64,000 bases of DNA from Pyxicephalus adspersus (Eukaryota > Chordata > Amphibia > Anura > Pyxicephalidae), in contig NC_092859.1 in NCBI RefSeq assembly GCF_032062135.1, forward strand, positions 91,342,596-91,406,595, in the 5' to 3' direction. The notes below the pieces were generated by a model. It did not search any database, had not been told where the DNA came from, and was given only the letters and a program-made list of their open reading frames with translations. Below are positions 1 through 14,000 of this stretch, piece after piece (positions within the stretch are counted from its first letter, which is position 1; the number at the start of each line of letters is the position of its first letter). Made by a program: the position numbers and the translations under genes.

Positions 1-189
1 TCCTGGGTAATCCATTCCTGAGGACTGCATAGTTTTTATTTTGTGTTAAAATAGGTCAAGACTCAAGCTGGATGACATTATGTATGCTAAAACAATGTGC
101 TTCAAAAATTGAACATGTAAAACATATATTATTTATACTTTTATGTGACTCAGTACTGCTGATCTGTTTCATCATCTTTTTGACACATT

Positions 190-433
190 GGGCCTGATTT
201 ATTAATGCCCTCCAGGACTGGAGAAAATAGACCAATCCTCTCATGATAGTCTTATCATGAGAGAATTTGGGTGATCCAACAAACCTGAAACGGATTTCTT
301 AAAAATGATTTGGTATTGGTTGTTAAATTTTTACAATCCTGGACCAGATCCATTCAAGGTTTTCTGTTTCACCTAGGTTCCTCCACGATAGTCTATTTTC
401 TCCAGTCTTGGAAAGCTTTAATAAATCAGGCCC
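190..433. mobile_element. Palindromic MITE, copy 1 (gggcctgatttatt family)
   Basis: Non-autonomous inverted-repeat element. It opens with gggcctgatttattaa and closes with taataaatcaggccc, its reverse complement. Both arms continue inward with related sequence (tccag/ctggag, then a ctcatgatag-like block). Similar copies occur at 11427, 16514, 17853, 27499, 36168, 37625, 45896, 56346 and 57040. It has no coding capacity, and I do not know its database name. Confidence 0.8.
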
Positions 434-942
434 TTTCTGTCTGTATGCACTTATTACACTGTTTGTTACACATCATTGCGCCTGATTGACAATGGTGGAT
501 TGTGTGTTGGCACGGTTGTTTTGTAATATCCACTATAATATCCACTAGAGGCTTGTGTAACAGAATGACAAAGATAGTGCAGTAGCAGAACTGGAGATAT
601 TTTTTATCTTATAACAGTAAGTATAAAGCTAAATAAGAAAATTACAAGGACAAGGTATAATTTGACATGATACATTTGAAAAATCGCTTGATTGGGCAAT
701 AAAATGGGATGGTAGAGTAAAACCTAATTAAAGTAGCAACTGCTGGCACTCTCCAGCAATAGTATGTAGACAGGTACTGGTAAGTCATCATATACAATGC
801 AGAACTTGTGGTGGCTGCTGATCTTTCATTTAATGTAATGTGTAAAAGGTAAAAAAACCAAATAAAGAAAGGCAAGGCTTTGGGAGACTGATCGGACCTA
901 ATAATACAAAAAAAAACACACAAATCAGTAGTGATCAAGGAT

Positions 943-990
943 TTTTTTATAGCGCCAACATATTATGCAGCGCTGTACATTAAATAGGGA
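943..990. repeat. Short interspersed frog-type repeat (cagcgctgta unit)
   Basis: Contains gcgccaacatattatgcagc followed by gctgtacattaaataggg. Nearly the same string recurs at 31686-31731. I associate this unit with anuran genomes, but no family name can be given from sequence alone. Confidence 0.5.
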
Positions 991-1286
991 TTTCTTCTGA
1001 TATGCAGTGCTGTACTTAAATGTCAATAAGAGTACTTGCAGCAGTTTACCAGCATGCAAACATTTACAAAAAAATTACATTTTTAACATGAAAACCTAAA
1101 AAAAGGCTATTTTATGTATTGTAGACAAATTAGATACAATAACAAGAATAGCTCATATTTAACTCTAATAGGGAATTACATTCTTAATAATAGGAAATGT
1201 ACATTGACAGTTGCATATTGCAAATATAAAATATTATTACAATATTATTATATGCTTTGACAAACATATTTGTCTCTTTTCTGCAG

Positions 1287-1327
1287 AGAAGACATATGCA
1301 GAGCCAGTAATAAATGTGATACCTTAG
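1287..1327 (+). CDS. adamts20: ADAMTS20 exon e1 (metalloprotease)
   Basis: A 41-nt exon between a ctgcag acceptor and a gtaagt donor. It encodes [14 protein letters not shown] with the last Gly codon split. ADAMTS9/20 catalytic domains have this stretch directly before GLAELG. The first base completes an Arg codon from an upstream exon outside the window. Confidence 0.85.
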
Positions 1328-4300
1328 GTAAGTACTTCTTGACAAACACGTTGAAGAAAGTTATTCCATTTGTGCTTTATGGAGTTAAGGATCGTTAATG
1401 ACTGCAGAAATGTGTATTGTAATGCTAATATTTATGTTTGCTCAGGCACAGTTAAATATTTTCTTTGAAAATGTTTTATATTTTGACCCTAAGGGATTAT
1501 GCTAAGAACAGTACAATAAATTATTCTCCTTATCCTTTGACAGGGCTAGCTGAATTAGGAACAATGTGCGACCCTCAGCGCAGCTGCTCTATCAGTGAAG
1601 AAAATGGTTTAGGTGCTTCATTTACTATAGCTCATGAACTTGGACATGTGTGAGTATTAGATTTTTCATGTTTCTTAGTAAATTTGTTAGCCTCTACTGT
1701 ATGATTAAAAACAGTTTGGCTGGAAGGTAAAAGTTTACCATAAATCAAATTTAAACAGGGACCTGACTTTTTTGGGGTTTTAAAGCTGTGTGGTATGATC
1801 TGTTCACTTAAAAATTAGACCACATCTTACCCTTTTGTTACCATTTAAAGCAGGGGTCCCCAACCCCCCAGCCCACTAGTGGGCCACGGATCTGGCCAGT
1901 GCACCCCCCAGCGGGGTCAGAAGAAGGACCCTGCTTGGTGGGGTGGGCGCACAGGCCAGAGCCACAGACCACATCTGCTGTACACATGGCAGGCTCAGGA
2001 CGGTGGGTGGGTTGTATCTATGGACTCAGGCATCATGACGTCATTTTGAGAGGAAGTTTCTTCCTTTTTAGGTTACACACAGCTCCCTGGGAGCTCAAAA
2101 AGGTTGGGGACCACTGATTTAAAGGAAACCAGTATTGAGAAAATATGTTGGCTGCCATTAGTGAACTTACCTCTTCAAAAATCTAGACTTTTATTTTGTA
2201 TGCTAATCCAAATGTTGTAATCTGCTTTAATGACTTGTTCATTGCATTTTTTTTTTTTTAGTTTTAATATGCCACATGATGACAGTTCAAAATGCAAAGA
2301 CATAGGAATTAAAAACGAATTTCATGTGATGTCTGCCATTTTAAGTCATGATACAAGCCCATGGACATGGTCTCAATGCAGCCAGAAATATATTACCGAG
2401 TTTCTAGAGTAAGTAGTGTTTTTTAAGGCTTTACAATAATTTATATAACTATTTCAGTTTGCAGAAGTGCTTTTCTGTTTGTTTTCCTAAGGTTACTGTA
2501 AAAAAACACATTACTTGATTTTATTATTACCTTTAAGATCTTGTTTAGGATTTGCTTCTCCCGTGTTACAATGTTATCTATGGAATCCAAAAGCCACAAA
2601 TAAGTCCTTCTATTTCCAAAACACATCATTATTTGACTCATTTAATGAACACTTTATAGAGGTTAAAATTACATAGTGTGAAATATGGAGACTGATTATG
2701 TGCACTTCAAAATGAAAATGGTTGAGACAACCAGATTTATAGATATTCTTACACTTAAAGACAGACAACAATTTAGGATAATTTGGTAGACATATGAAGA
2801 CAGATCTTAGCAAAGGCAGACACAGTCTGACAGTTATTCCTAGAAAGATATGGTTTTGAAAAGCTGACAGATGTAAAGATAAATAAAGATGTGGGAAAAT
2901 CAACACTTATATTTTCCTAGAATTTCTTTGTACGATTAAACTGACAATTGACCCCTTCCTCCCACAGTTACATTATATTTTTCAGTTTCAAGGAATGTAT
3001 TTTTCTAAAAAATGGATTTTTTTCTACAAAATAAAAAAAATGGCTTTTACCTATCTGCATTTCTTTTATTTAATTGTTTAACATCAGAATATTTAGGGAG
3101 TTATATAACCCCTTTACAAGTTTTAATTTATTTTGAGTACTTCCTGGTTGATGTTTTGTTTTACTTTGTTGGTTGTCATAATGCCAGAACCCGCCCACTC
3201 TCCCATTGCAGGTCTGAGCCCACTGCCCTGAGCCTGCGATCAGTAAAGAGGGACATGGCACGCGGCTCTGGCCAGTGCGCCTTCCCAGGGGGATCCTTTT
3301 CCCGACCCTGCTGAGGGGTTGCACCAGCCAGAGCTGCGGACAAACGCTGGTCCCCATGCTCTCGCAGTCCACCTGTCAGGTGGACACGGGGGACCTTTGC
3401 ACTTTACTATTTTCATTGGGATTGCAGTGTCAAGCTAGATACACATCATTGTGTTGGGCAAATATCTAGCATGTGAACAGCAGTTTCTTGACATCTGCCA
3501 ATCACGATGAGCACTATGTTTCCTATTGAGGAAGACACAGCAGGTACCTCGGTACCTCCTGCTTTTCCTTCCCCCTCTTATAGAACTGAACAGCACTACA
3601 CATATAATAAGAGGAATGGAAAGAGAGTAGGCTTTTGAGGCGGACAGTTACTTAAGAGAAAGCATGTATCTAAAATTTACTTTAATAATCAATACTGCAA
3701 AAAATTATAATATACAAAAGATGAAGAAAAAGGTTTACTCAGCTATTACAATTTCAAAGCTGAACTTTGGTTTACAGCGACAATCACATAAGCGGAAAAA
3801 ATGTTGATTTCTTATACTGACGCTTTTCGCCCTTTAGGGGCTTCCTCAGGGGATTTTTAGAAATCATATTGCTACAAAATATATAATACGGATATAGATA
3901 AATGTCATGTAATAAACTCAGTAAACGCGTCGGGATAAGAGATCAACACATTCAGCTTATGTGATTGTCGCTGTAAAGTAAAGTTTTGAAATTATAAAAG
4001 CTGAGCAAATCTTCATTTTTATTCAATTTTTGTATAATAAAATTTTTTGCATTATTGATTAATAAAGTAAATTTTACATACACGCTTTCTCTTAAGTAAC
4101 TGTCTGCCTCAAAAACCTGCGTTTTTTCCTTTCTGTTTGTTATATGTACTAAATCTCAGGCCTGGTAGCTAAGCCTGATCCCCACAGTGAATAACCCCAC
4201 TCCCTAACCGAACAGCACTGTATGCACATCACTTGTTTGTTTTAGTGTCTGTGTAAACAGTCATGTAAAACAGTCAAGATGGTTTCCAGTGACAGAAATT

Positions 4301-7300
4301 TGTTGTTTATACAAAGCTTTAACCTAGGGTTTACCTTACTTCAGCTGCAGATTATTGTACATATTCATAATTAAATGCTTGAAGAAGAACACTTTCCAGC
4401 TAATATTATGTTAAAAATACATAAATATATGTTTGAAATATGTTCTTTTTACAATTTTCATTGTAGCACAGGCTATGGGGAATGTCTGCTTGATAAGCCC
4501 AGTGGACGCGTTTATGAATTTTCACATCAACTACCTGGTATAGTTTACGATGCTAATAAGCAATGTGAACTGATGTTTGGCAGAGGCTCACAAGTATGTC
4601 CCTATATGGTAAGTTATTGAAAAGTTAAGATATTTCATTTCAAAATAAAAGATGTTTTGTTAACTGTAAGAATAGGGAAGTGGAGGGTGGATGTGAATAT
4701 CTGATAGTTTTTGTTTTTTGTTGTTTAATTCATATGTCTTTATATACATGGACATTCATACATTTACTTCCAAAATAATAAGTACAATTCTAAAATGTTG
4801 GAGTTCAATAAAAGGATTGCCAAATACAGAACGTGTTAAAGGGTTGGGTAGACAGATTTACTTGTCCCTATATTTTTCCACAGTCCATTTAGATCTTTTA
4901 GATCTGTCAGTTTAAATGCATAAAATATTTCTGACTACTAGTTGTTCTGAACCTTTATTTGGAGCTTTGCACCTTCTACCAAAATATAGATGCCCATACA
5001 AACACTACCCTATAACCTGCACGGGTACAAAGTTCTGTTTAACAATATGTTCTTGAAATAAATGACTTGCACACACCATGGTTTTAGTTTTTCATGTTTA
5101 CATTTTTTACCTGCAAAATAAATGCTACTTTGTTTGATAGGTAGGTAGATGAAATATGAAAAGATATGAAAACCATTTTTTTGGTTAATAAAAACAGTTT
5201 TTTTCTTTTTTTTTTAGAAACAGTGCAAGAGATTGTGGTGCACCAGCACCGAAGGAATGCACAAAGGATGTTTTACACATCACATGCCTTTGGCTGATGG
5301 AAGTGACTGTGGACATGGAAGGGTAAGTACCTCCAATTTCGTATCTGTTGTCACTAAACAGTCTTTACATAAGTCCTTTTACATTTTTGAGTTTTATACT
5401 TTTAGCTTTAATGGAGGTTTTTCTACCAAGCAAAACAAGTAGAAACATTTGTTTAAAAAAAGTATTTCAAAACAGCGGTGCATTTCGCAGGCATTGCGAC
5501 GTGGGGAGTGGGACACCTGAGCTCCGGCACACCTCTGGCCTTTTCACCCATCTTTACATTTATAATCATTAAACACATTCAGTTGGACTTACCTGATGGT
5601 TCGTCAAACTTCCCTTTTAAGCTCAGAGCCTTACTTAAATATACCTTATATACTTATATATATATTATGAAATTTGACTTTGAGCAGTTAGTTTCCCAAA
5701 GTGAATCAGTCTTGCAGAAGTACATTAGAGAGCTTTAGCAAACTGTATCCTTACTGAATGCTGAAGTGTAGACAGTCACCTAACAGCAATGCTCCCTGGA
5801 AGATAGGGTGCATACCTTGGAGTATGGTTACTTCAGCCCACTTCTACCAACTTCAGCTCCAACCGGATTATCTAGAAGGTTGCAACTAGAGAAACAATAT
5901 CTAAATCAAACATTTGCTAAGGCTTCATATCTTTCCCAGCTTATAGAGACAGGTTTGGTTGTGTTCTATTGCGAGTTGACATACCTGACCACATGCTTGA
6001 TAGAATTCATCATGGCCTGGGTCAACAATCTCTGTCCCTGAACAAGCCGTGTGATGTTTTTGCAATGATCACCTTTCTTTTAATAAATGGGGTACACCCT
6101 TATATCATCCAGAAGGACTCCACTACCTACTTGGCATATTCACCATCCTTGAGATGTCCAAAGTCACTGCTTTTGGTAAAGATCTGATATTGCTGAAAAT
6201 GATGTTACCTTGCTCCAAGGGAACCCTATGTTTCTTCAGAGACAGTGTCAAGCCTAACTCCCTCCCTTGGACACAGCGGACACTGGTCTCATCTTACAGA
6301 CACCGTGCAATGCATGGAGGCTGAGCTGTAATAATGTCTACAAGTAGTCTCTGCTTGTACGCACTCATTTGGATTTTCATCAGCTGGTAATCGTATATTT
6401 ATGAGCTGACTTGGCATAACCAGGGAGCGTGGCATAACCCTTAATGTCATGTGTCACATTAATTCTCTATTTATTTTGGGCAAGAGTCCTGTCATGTCAT
6501 TGGTGCATTAGGTTTGCCCCTTTGTTTTGATGAGCAGAACCTTTTTGACTCTGGGTTTGTCTTCTTGTTAGGCTCCAGTTAACAGTTTTTTTTCTATCCT
6601 TTTTTGTCTCCCTTCCCACTCTTATCTCCCTACCCCTTTCCATTTACCATATCGCATGTATCCTTTATTTTTCTCACTTTCCATTTTGGTTTCTATTACC
6701 ATTTCATCCTGAGAGACTTGGAAGCTCCTTGTGTGATTAATATGATTCTCCCCAAAGTATTAGTTCCCCCTGAGTATGGCCCCTGTTCTGTTAGTTGGTC
6801 CTGCTCCAGATGCTCACACACAGTAGTTAGTAGCAGACATATTTATTCGGTGTTCATTCCTGCTGCCATTACATAAATCTATATATATGTATAAAACTAC
6901 TTCCTCAACCCCTACCAATGAGATGCAATAATACAGTTGTACCAGTATTTCAGCAGTGGGACCCCCAGAGACCATACACAGCATATAACATATTGCTACA
7001 GCCCCTTAGTCTTAGTGGATAGTGAACCTTCACTCCATCTGTTGTTTTGATATGTTCTTCCTCTTCCTTCCGTCTCCAACTCCTCTCTCTGGTTTTCTTT
7101 CTTATTCTTTTCACCCCTTCCTTCTCTCCACTTATCCCCATCCCTTCTTTTATTTTTTTATTTTTTTTTGCATATGGAGAGCTTTGTACCACTGTGTACC
7201 CTCACTTTGTGGCTGTGTGTAAAGCTTGAGAAGCTACAGGTTCTGTGTTCCCTTCATTGCCTGACATATACCAAAAATAAAGCTGAACATCTTACGTTTA

Positions 7301-10300
7301 TTCATTTGCTCTAAAATTGCAAATTTCATGTATTATTTTGTCTCTGAAATACATTTTTTGAAAATTTACATTGACCAGCATTGTCGCAGTGGCCTTTGCG
7401 TTGACAAAGTTGATGCTCGTCCTGTGGATGGTGAATGGGGACCTTGGGAGCCATACAGTTCATGTTCAAGAACCTGTGGTGGTGGGATTAAAACATCCTC
7501 TAGAGGCTGCAATCAACCTGAGTAAGGCTTGCAAGAATAATTATGCATTATTTTTGTTATTGTTTCTGAGCCTTTATTATCATAAAACAGGTACATTGTA
7601 CATTGCCAGTTTAGAGTTTGTTACATTATTAATAACATTAATATTAATATTATTAGTATTAATAATATTATTAATAATAATGTTAGAGTCTGATCTAAGC
7701 TCCTAAATTCTACAGGGCAACCAGTTAGCCTTTTTTATGTTCAAATGTTTTGTATGTATTGGCCGAAAGCAATATATGGTAAAAGGCATAACCTGCTTTT
7801 ATCTTTTGTCTGAAACAATAAAACTGAAATGTTAACGTTTATAGAGTTCGAGTGGGAGGGTCTTTCATGTCGCTGTATTTGCTGCTAATATTTATTATGG
7901 AAATAATGTACTTAACTGAATTTGTTAAATGAGTTATTTGAAATGGCCCACTCCAAATTCGACATTCTTTCTATATATATTGGTAGGAAGGTTCAAAAGA
8001 TAACCATGCAGAAAAGTTATAGATTTTAGAAAATTTAAATAATAATTGTAAAAAAAATAAAATTGACACCAAAATGTCCAGAAGCTTGCATTTGAAAGCA
8101 TATAGTCTGCTGAGCATTCATCCTAAAAACAGCGAAAAATGGAGGATGTTTTCAACCATGAAGCTTCTTAAAGTTCTTGGTAAGTTTTCCTACAACACAG
8201 GTAACTTATTTTACACACACACATAAATAATAAAATCAAGAAAACTATTCACAATCTTTATAAGCTTCCAATGTCCTACTTAATATAAATTGACCTGATA
8301 ATAGGCATATATCCCCATGTTAAAAATTGATCCATTCTCAAATGTGATATATTGGGCTGGACTCCAGTGAAGGTAGTAGTCTTGGTTTCCCTTAACATTT
8401 TTGAGCAAAACCTTTATCCTCATCTATCACACTTTCACCACTTTCTGGAAGGCTTATCTTGTGCTTTTCCAGGTGGATGTTGCCATCTGGATTTTAGTAC
8501 TAACATTTCTGTACTATACAAGATATATCATGCTAAGGGCTTCTGTGGATATGATGTGCCATTTGTTCTAATTTGTTTCTGTTCTTGTTTTAATTCACAT
8601 GCCCATGCTCATTAAAGAATTACACGATGTTGCAGAACAGCAAAAGATTTCTTCTGCAAGTCATGCAAACCAACCCCTCCCCCCCTTCAAGCCTCTGTAC
8701 TGCTCATGAGTGAGCAGGGAAGCCCTGTTCGTATCTAGGAGATGTTCGTATGTTGGATGTCCTAATTTCGGGGGCTACCTGTACATGCACATAGAGGCCA
8801 TACACACTACAACTACATTATGGGTTGTTGTGATGTAATGTATGCATTTTCTAGCATATTCAGTTTTCTTCCTTAGGTTAATGGTTTTATTTCTTTTTAC
8901 CATGCTTAGATAATTTTGTTCTCCATCTATTACATAATGTATATTAATAAAGATTTTCAAATTAAATACTTTTTGAAAAAAAATTTCAACTTAAATATTT
9001 TTGCAGTGTTTTTGTAACACAGCTATGCTCATCGTATGCATTGTGCAAACTGTAGAATGCATACATCTACTATACACACTACAAAAATGTAAATATTAGG
9101 ACTTGCTGCATAAAAGTGAGCAATAATTAAAATAAACATATTTTTATTTAATTTACTAATAAGATTATGGTTGATTAGGGTGTATTTGACAGGAGGTATC
9201 GTAACAATCAAATATTTTAGTAGATCTAAATCAATTGTGTTTACTTACTTAGGTTAGTAGTAACTGGTATTTAATTCTTTTCAGACCAAAAAATGGTGGA
9301 AAATATTGTGTAGGGAGAAGACTGAAATTTCGTTCCTGTAGTACTGATCCCTGTTCGAAAGGAAACAAAGATTTTAGAGAAATGCAATGTTCTAATTTTG
9401 ATAACAAACATTTTAACATCAATGGTCTTCCAACCAATGTACGCTGGATTCCCAAATATAGTGGCAGTAAGTATAGAGATTGATCCTGTTTTGGTGAAAA
9501 AAAAAAAACTGCATTTGATGCAGAAGCTTCACAGTAACAGAATAAAATGTTGTATTGTTTGTACAGTCCTAATGAAAGATCGCTGCAAGCTATTTTGTCG
9601 AGCTTCTGGGACGTCGTCCTATTACCAGCTGAAAGACAGAGTTGTTGATGGTACTCCTTGTGGTCCTGAAACGGATGATTTGTGTGTTCAAGGGTTGTGC
9701 AGGGTATGAATAAAAATGTGTGTATGTACTGTGTATGTTGTTCTGTGTCTGTATATCAATACACTTTTTCAGTTTGCTAGGAATACGTTTTGTTTTTCAA
9801 TATTTTTATTGCTTTTCTTTCCAAAAGTAGTCCATTCACTTGTTCAGTTATACAAAATGTAGAAAGCTAAAGCTGTATGACATGCTGTATATTATACACA
9901 GATATGATTGCTTGGTATGCAACACGTCTTTAGCCTTAAAATTGATAGCACTATCTAGATGTGTTTTATTGGTGTGATGCAGACAGTGTTTGTTGGCCTT
10001 CCCGGTGTTTCCATGTTTAACCCATTTCTTTGTTGATTTATTTCTACCTTGTACATGAGCATTGCCTGCTTCTCAAAGCAAACCAATGACAAAAGAGAAT
10101 CTCACATATGTGCAAGCATCCTTTCCACATTTAGTTTAGTTCTTTTGTTTGGGTATAGTTAACCATGATGTTGCTTATTGCCATCTTTTATTTAGTTAAC
10201 ACCTTGATTGTTGCTAACTTTAGACTTTGTTTATACTATCTAGGACCGGATACATAAAACAGAGATAAATATTTTCTTCAAATATTCTCCTTTCAGTCAC

Positions 10301-10985
10301 TTGGAGCAATACTGGCAGATGTCATATTGAATTCCACATCTATTGCTATCTATTTTTTGCATTACACATCAGGCACTCTTGTAGAAAACTTTTATTCACA
10401 CTAAATTTACAAAGCTTAGAATAAGTTAAAAACAAATAATTAGTATATATTATAGAAAGTCCCTTCCACACCATCCTCCATGGATATATAAACCACAGCA
10501 AGACAGATATCTTCATATTGCTTAGTAAGTGAGTCATTAGCATCAGTCCATTATTCATTCTACCTATATATTTCCTTTTTAAGTGTATGTGTGTCAATAA
10601 GACATTATGCAGTCAGCTAGTGGAAACAAAGGCAAGTGTGAATTTTCATCTTTTATGAAAGCTTTTGTAACATGAATTATGTAACAAATATGGTATATTG
10701 CTCTAACAATGACATTTAAATATATATATTTATTTCAGCTTTATCTGACAGTCAGGGAAATTTTATCCTAAATGGCAATTTTGTTGTGAGCAGATTTAAA
10801 AAGGAAATAAATGCCCGTGGTGCTGTTTTGGAATATAGTGGTTCTGACAATGTGGTAGAACGAATTAACTGCACAGACCATCTGGAGGAAGATTTAATTC
10901 TTCAGGTAACAAAAAATGGTTTCAAACCATACAACTTTTTCTTTCTTTTTTGGTATAGTGATTAGTGCTTATTAGGCTTCAGAGG

Positions 10986-11069
<84 letters not shown>

Positions 11070-14000
11070 AATATGATACAGGCTTGCACATTTTTTATAA
11101 ATGTTAAAAAGGTGTAGCTGTAACTATCTGAAAAATGTTAGTTGGAGTTTGGCTTTAATTTGTTAGCCTCTTACTGAAAGTGGAGTGCTGTATATCTGCA
11201 GTGTAAGAACAAATGCCTCAAAATGCAAATTGCTTCTACAAAGATGGTTCCCTTTAAACAGAAACAAAGTGGAGAAAGCAAGTAGTAAATCTGTCACTTG
11301 GAAAGATCAGCTGCAGGGAGACCACAAGCAATATTAGTGACTTGTCTTTTATCCTTGTGCCTTTACTTCTTTTTCTACTTTTATTTAAAAAAAAAACATT
11401 GCATAGCACATACAGTATATACAATAATTCCAAGTTTGCTGGATCACCCAGGTTCACCCAGGATGAAAGTCTATCCTCTCCAGTCTTAAAAGGCTTTAAT
11501 AAATCAGGCCCAATGAGTCAATGACATGAAGGTAAATTTAGAATAAGGCTTCATAACAGAAATACACCAGTCCCATTGTCTTTATTTAAAAGCAGCCAAA
11601 AACATCAAGGTCTGTTTGGCTTCCCTGAGGATTCCAAAAATCCTCCAGTGGAGCCCAGTTACATGCTTTCAATATATGTTTTGTTGTGTTGTTTGTGTCA
11701 TACGGTCACTGGACAGCTGCTTGGTCCTCTTGTGCTGCCGATGTGACAAAATGCTATGCATTTTGGTGAGCGTCCCCCCCACTTTCTCTGGTGGGCCCCA
11801 GGTCCCTAGTCTGACATCGGTTATCAGGATATGTCCTAAACAATTTAAAGAATGTTAATAATTTGCTTACTTGTTTACAATGTAGTAAAGGCCCGTGTTG
11901 TTTTTCAGATCCTATGTGTTGGTAATTTATACAATCCAGATGTACGGTACACATTTAATATTCCCATTGAGGATAAAAGTAACCAATTTTCTTGGGAGCA
12001 GTATGGACCATGGCAAGCCTGCAATAACATATGTCAAGGTACTGATGTTAGGCAATGTTTGAGTCAATTTCCTGTTTAGTATATGATTACATATTGAAGC
12101 TTAAAATATTATATTGTACAATTAGGATTTGCCTAAATTTTGTCATGTCTTGCAATATTATTTAAATATTTAAAGATTTATTATTAGAAATGTATAGGTT
12201 TAATATTAGGTATGATATGACTTCTTTCTATTTTATCTATCTTTTTTATGATATACCTGTTGCTTTCTAAATACTGTGGTTTTATATTTCTGTATTTTGT
12301 TATTCATTTGTAAAATAAAATTGAATGTAAAATTTATCGTACAAAAAATAAATGGTTTAAAAACCCAAAGCAATTAAAGCCAAACTCCAGCTTAAATAAA
12401 AGTTAAATTGCCCAAACTGTTTCAATATAAAAAACAAGAAATTATTTTGTGTAGTATTCATCTTCTTTCAGGCTCGCCACCCCCTTATTCCCCAGACACT
12501 CTGCTTTAAGTCCCCAGATGGTTGGCTTGTGTTATGTCCATTATCATTTATTCCACTTTTAGTTAGCCTAGGCTGTCATGGGCACACCATCTAAGTAGGG
12601 TAAGTAGACCTGGAATCAGAGTACAATTCTGATGAGAAAGGCATCATAGAACAGATTGGCAGACTCTCTTGGTTACATGACTAGCCAGAAAACAATATAT
12701 GTAGTAAAGAGTTTTTTTAAATAGATGCGGTAGCAGTTGGGGTTACTGTGCGACTGGCCTTTAAACATATAAATTTAAATTTACTGCAAAACAGTCCAAT
12801 AAAATTTTCCTCTAAATACTGCCAACAATCCAACAAGTTGAAGCATACAGTGTATGTGTACCTTATAATGTCTCTGTCCCATTGAAAGTTACAGTATCAG
12901 GTATTATAAAGTGAAGTACCATTCATTCTCCCTCTAGTGCTAAGACGAACTGGAACCATATTTTATTCTCATAAGTGGTATATGTGATACACTTACCATT
13001 TATTGTATTTAATTTCTAGGTGTCCGCAAGAGAAAGGTGACTTGCCTACGTAGAAGTGACCGTGCTGTTGTGTCTGAACAAAGATGTGAGAATTTACCAC
13101 GGCCGGACTTCATAACTGAGCCATGTAATACAGACTGTCAGTTAAGGTAGGTATGGGATACTCATATATGCCATACCTCAAAAGGCCTTTATTATTTCTG
13201 CCTGTATTCATTATCAAATTACGGTATCACCTAGATTAAATAGGAAAGTACCAAATAATTGCACTATACCCTAAACCAGCCTTCTTTGACTTTTTTACCA
13301 TTGGGAACTCATAAACTAAATTTACAATTGACATTATATTGTGATGATCATTGAAAATAATGCCTTTTACATTGTTGCCCAGTGGGAAGAATGTCACCCT
13401 TCCAGCTAGTCAAGATCACTGGTGTCCAAGGTTGACCAGGGAAGCACAAATTGATCATTGTTCAAGGAACCTTTGGAGGAACCCTGGTTGAGAAATACTG
13501 CTCTAACAGTTTAGTGTTAAGTAGAGTCTTGTAACTGCTTATAACTTATATTGAGATATCAGTAAAGGGACAGGGGATCTGTAATCAGTCTTTATTAAAC
13601 ATTATATGATGTTATTTTATATTTCTCTGTCTGTTGGATTGTACGTATAGGTGGTATGTGATTAGTAAAAGTGAATGTTCTTCACAATGTGGACCTGGAC
13701 ATCGATCTTTAGATATACGCTGTATAAAATATTCTTCTGCAAGAGGCCTGACTACCCCAGTAGAAGATAAGTTCTGTAACAGCTTTCATAAACCTGCACA
13801 TCGAGAGCCTTGCCATGGGGACTGCCTCTCTGTCAGCTGGCAATATTCAGAATGGTCCCAGGTATGTAAACAGCGATTTTACATAAAATATGAAAAAAAA
13901 AAACATTTCTTCTTTCAGAACATTGTTTACATATAATAATAACAAATTTATGCTGTCTCCTATATTGTTTTGTCACCATTTGCTTTTGTACTATACCAAA

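Larger units (their letters stand above)
1..1286. other. Intron upstream of e1 (partial)
   Basis: No coding match to the preceding ADAMTS exon was seen, so the window opens inside an intron. It holds a palindromic MITE at 190-433 and a short frog-type repeat at 943-990. The rest is AT-rich sequence in which I see nothing. Confidence 0.6.
2409..4466. other. Intron between e3 and e4
   Basis: 2058 bp. Contains an inverted, rearranged fragment of the hAT family at 3175-3380 and a large fold-back element at 3627-4121. The short open frames here fall within AT-rich or repeat sequence, and I see no gene in them. Confidence 0.8.
10906..11908. other. Intron between e9 and e10
   Basis: 1003 bp. Holds a TA dinucleotide repeat (10989-11067) and one arm of the palindromic MITE family (11427-11511). 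The rest is unremarkable. Confidence 0.8.

Noticed and set aside
3012..3372. Overlapping 100-codon frames on both strands near 3012-3372
   Set aside because: They overlap the inverted hAT fragment at 3175-3380. No homology to ADAMTS or other proteins was recognised.
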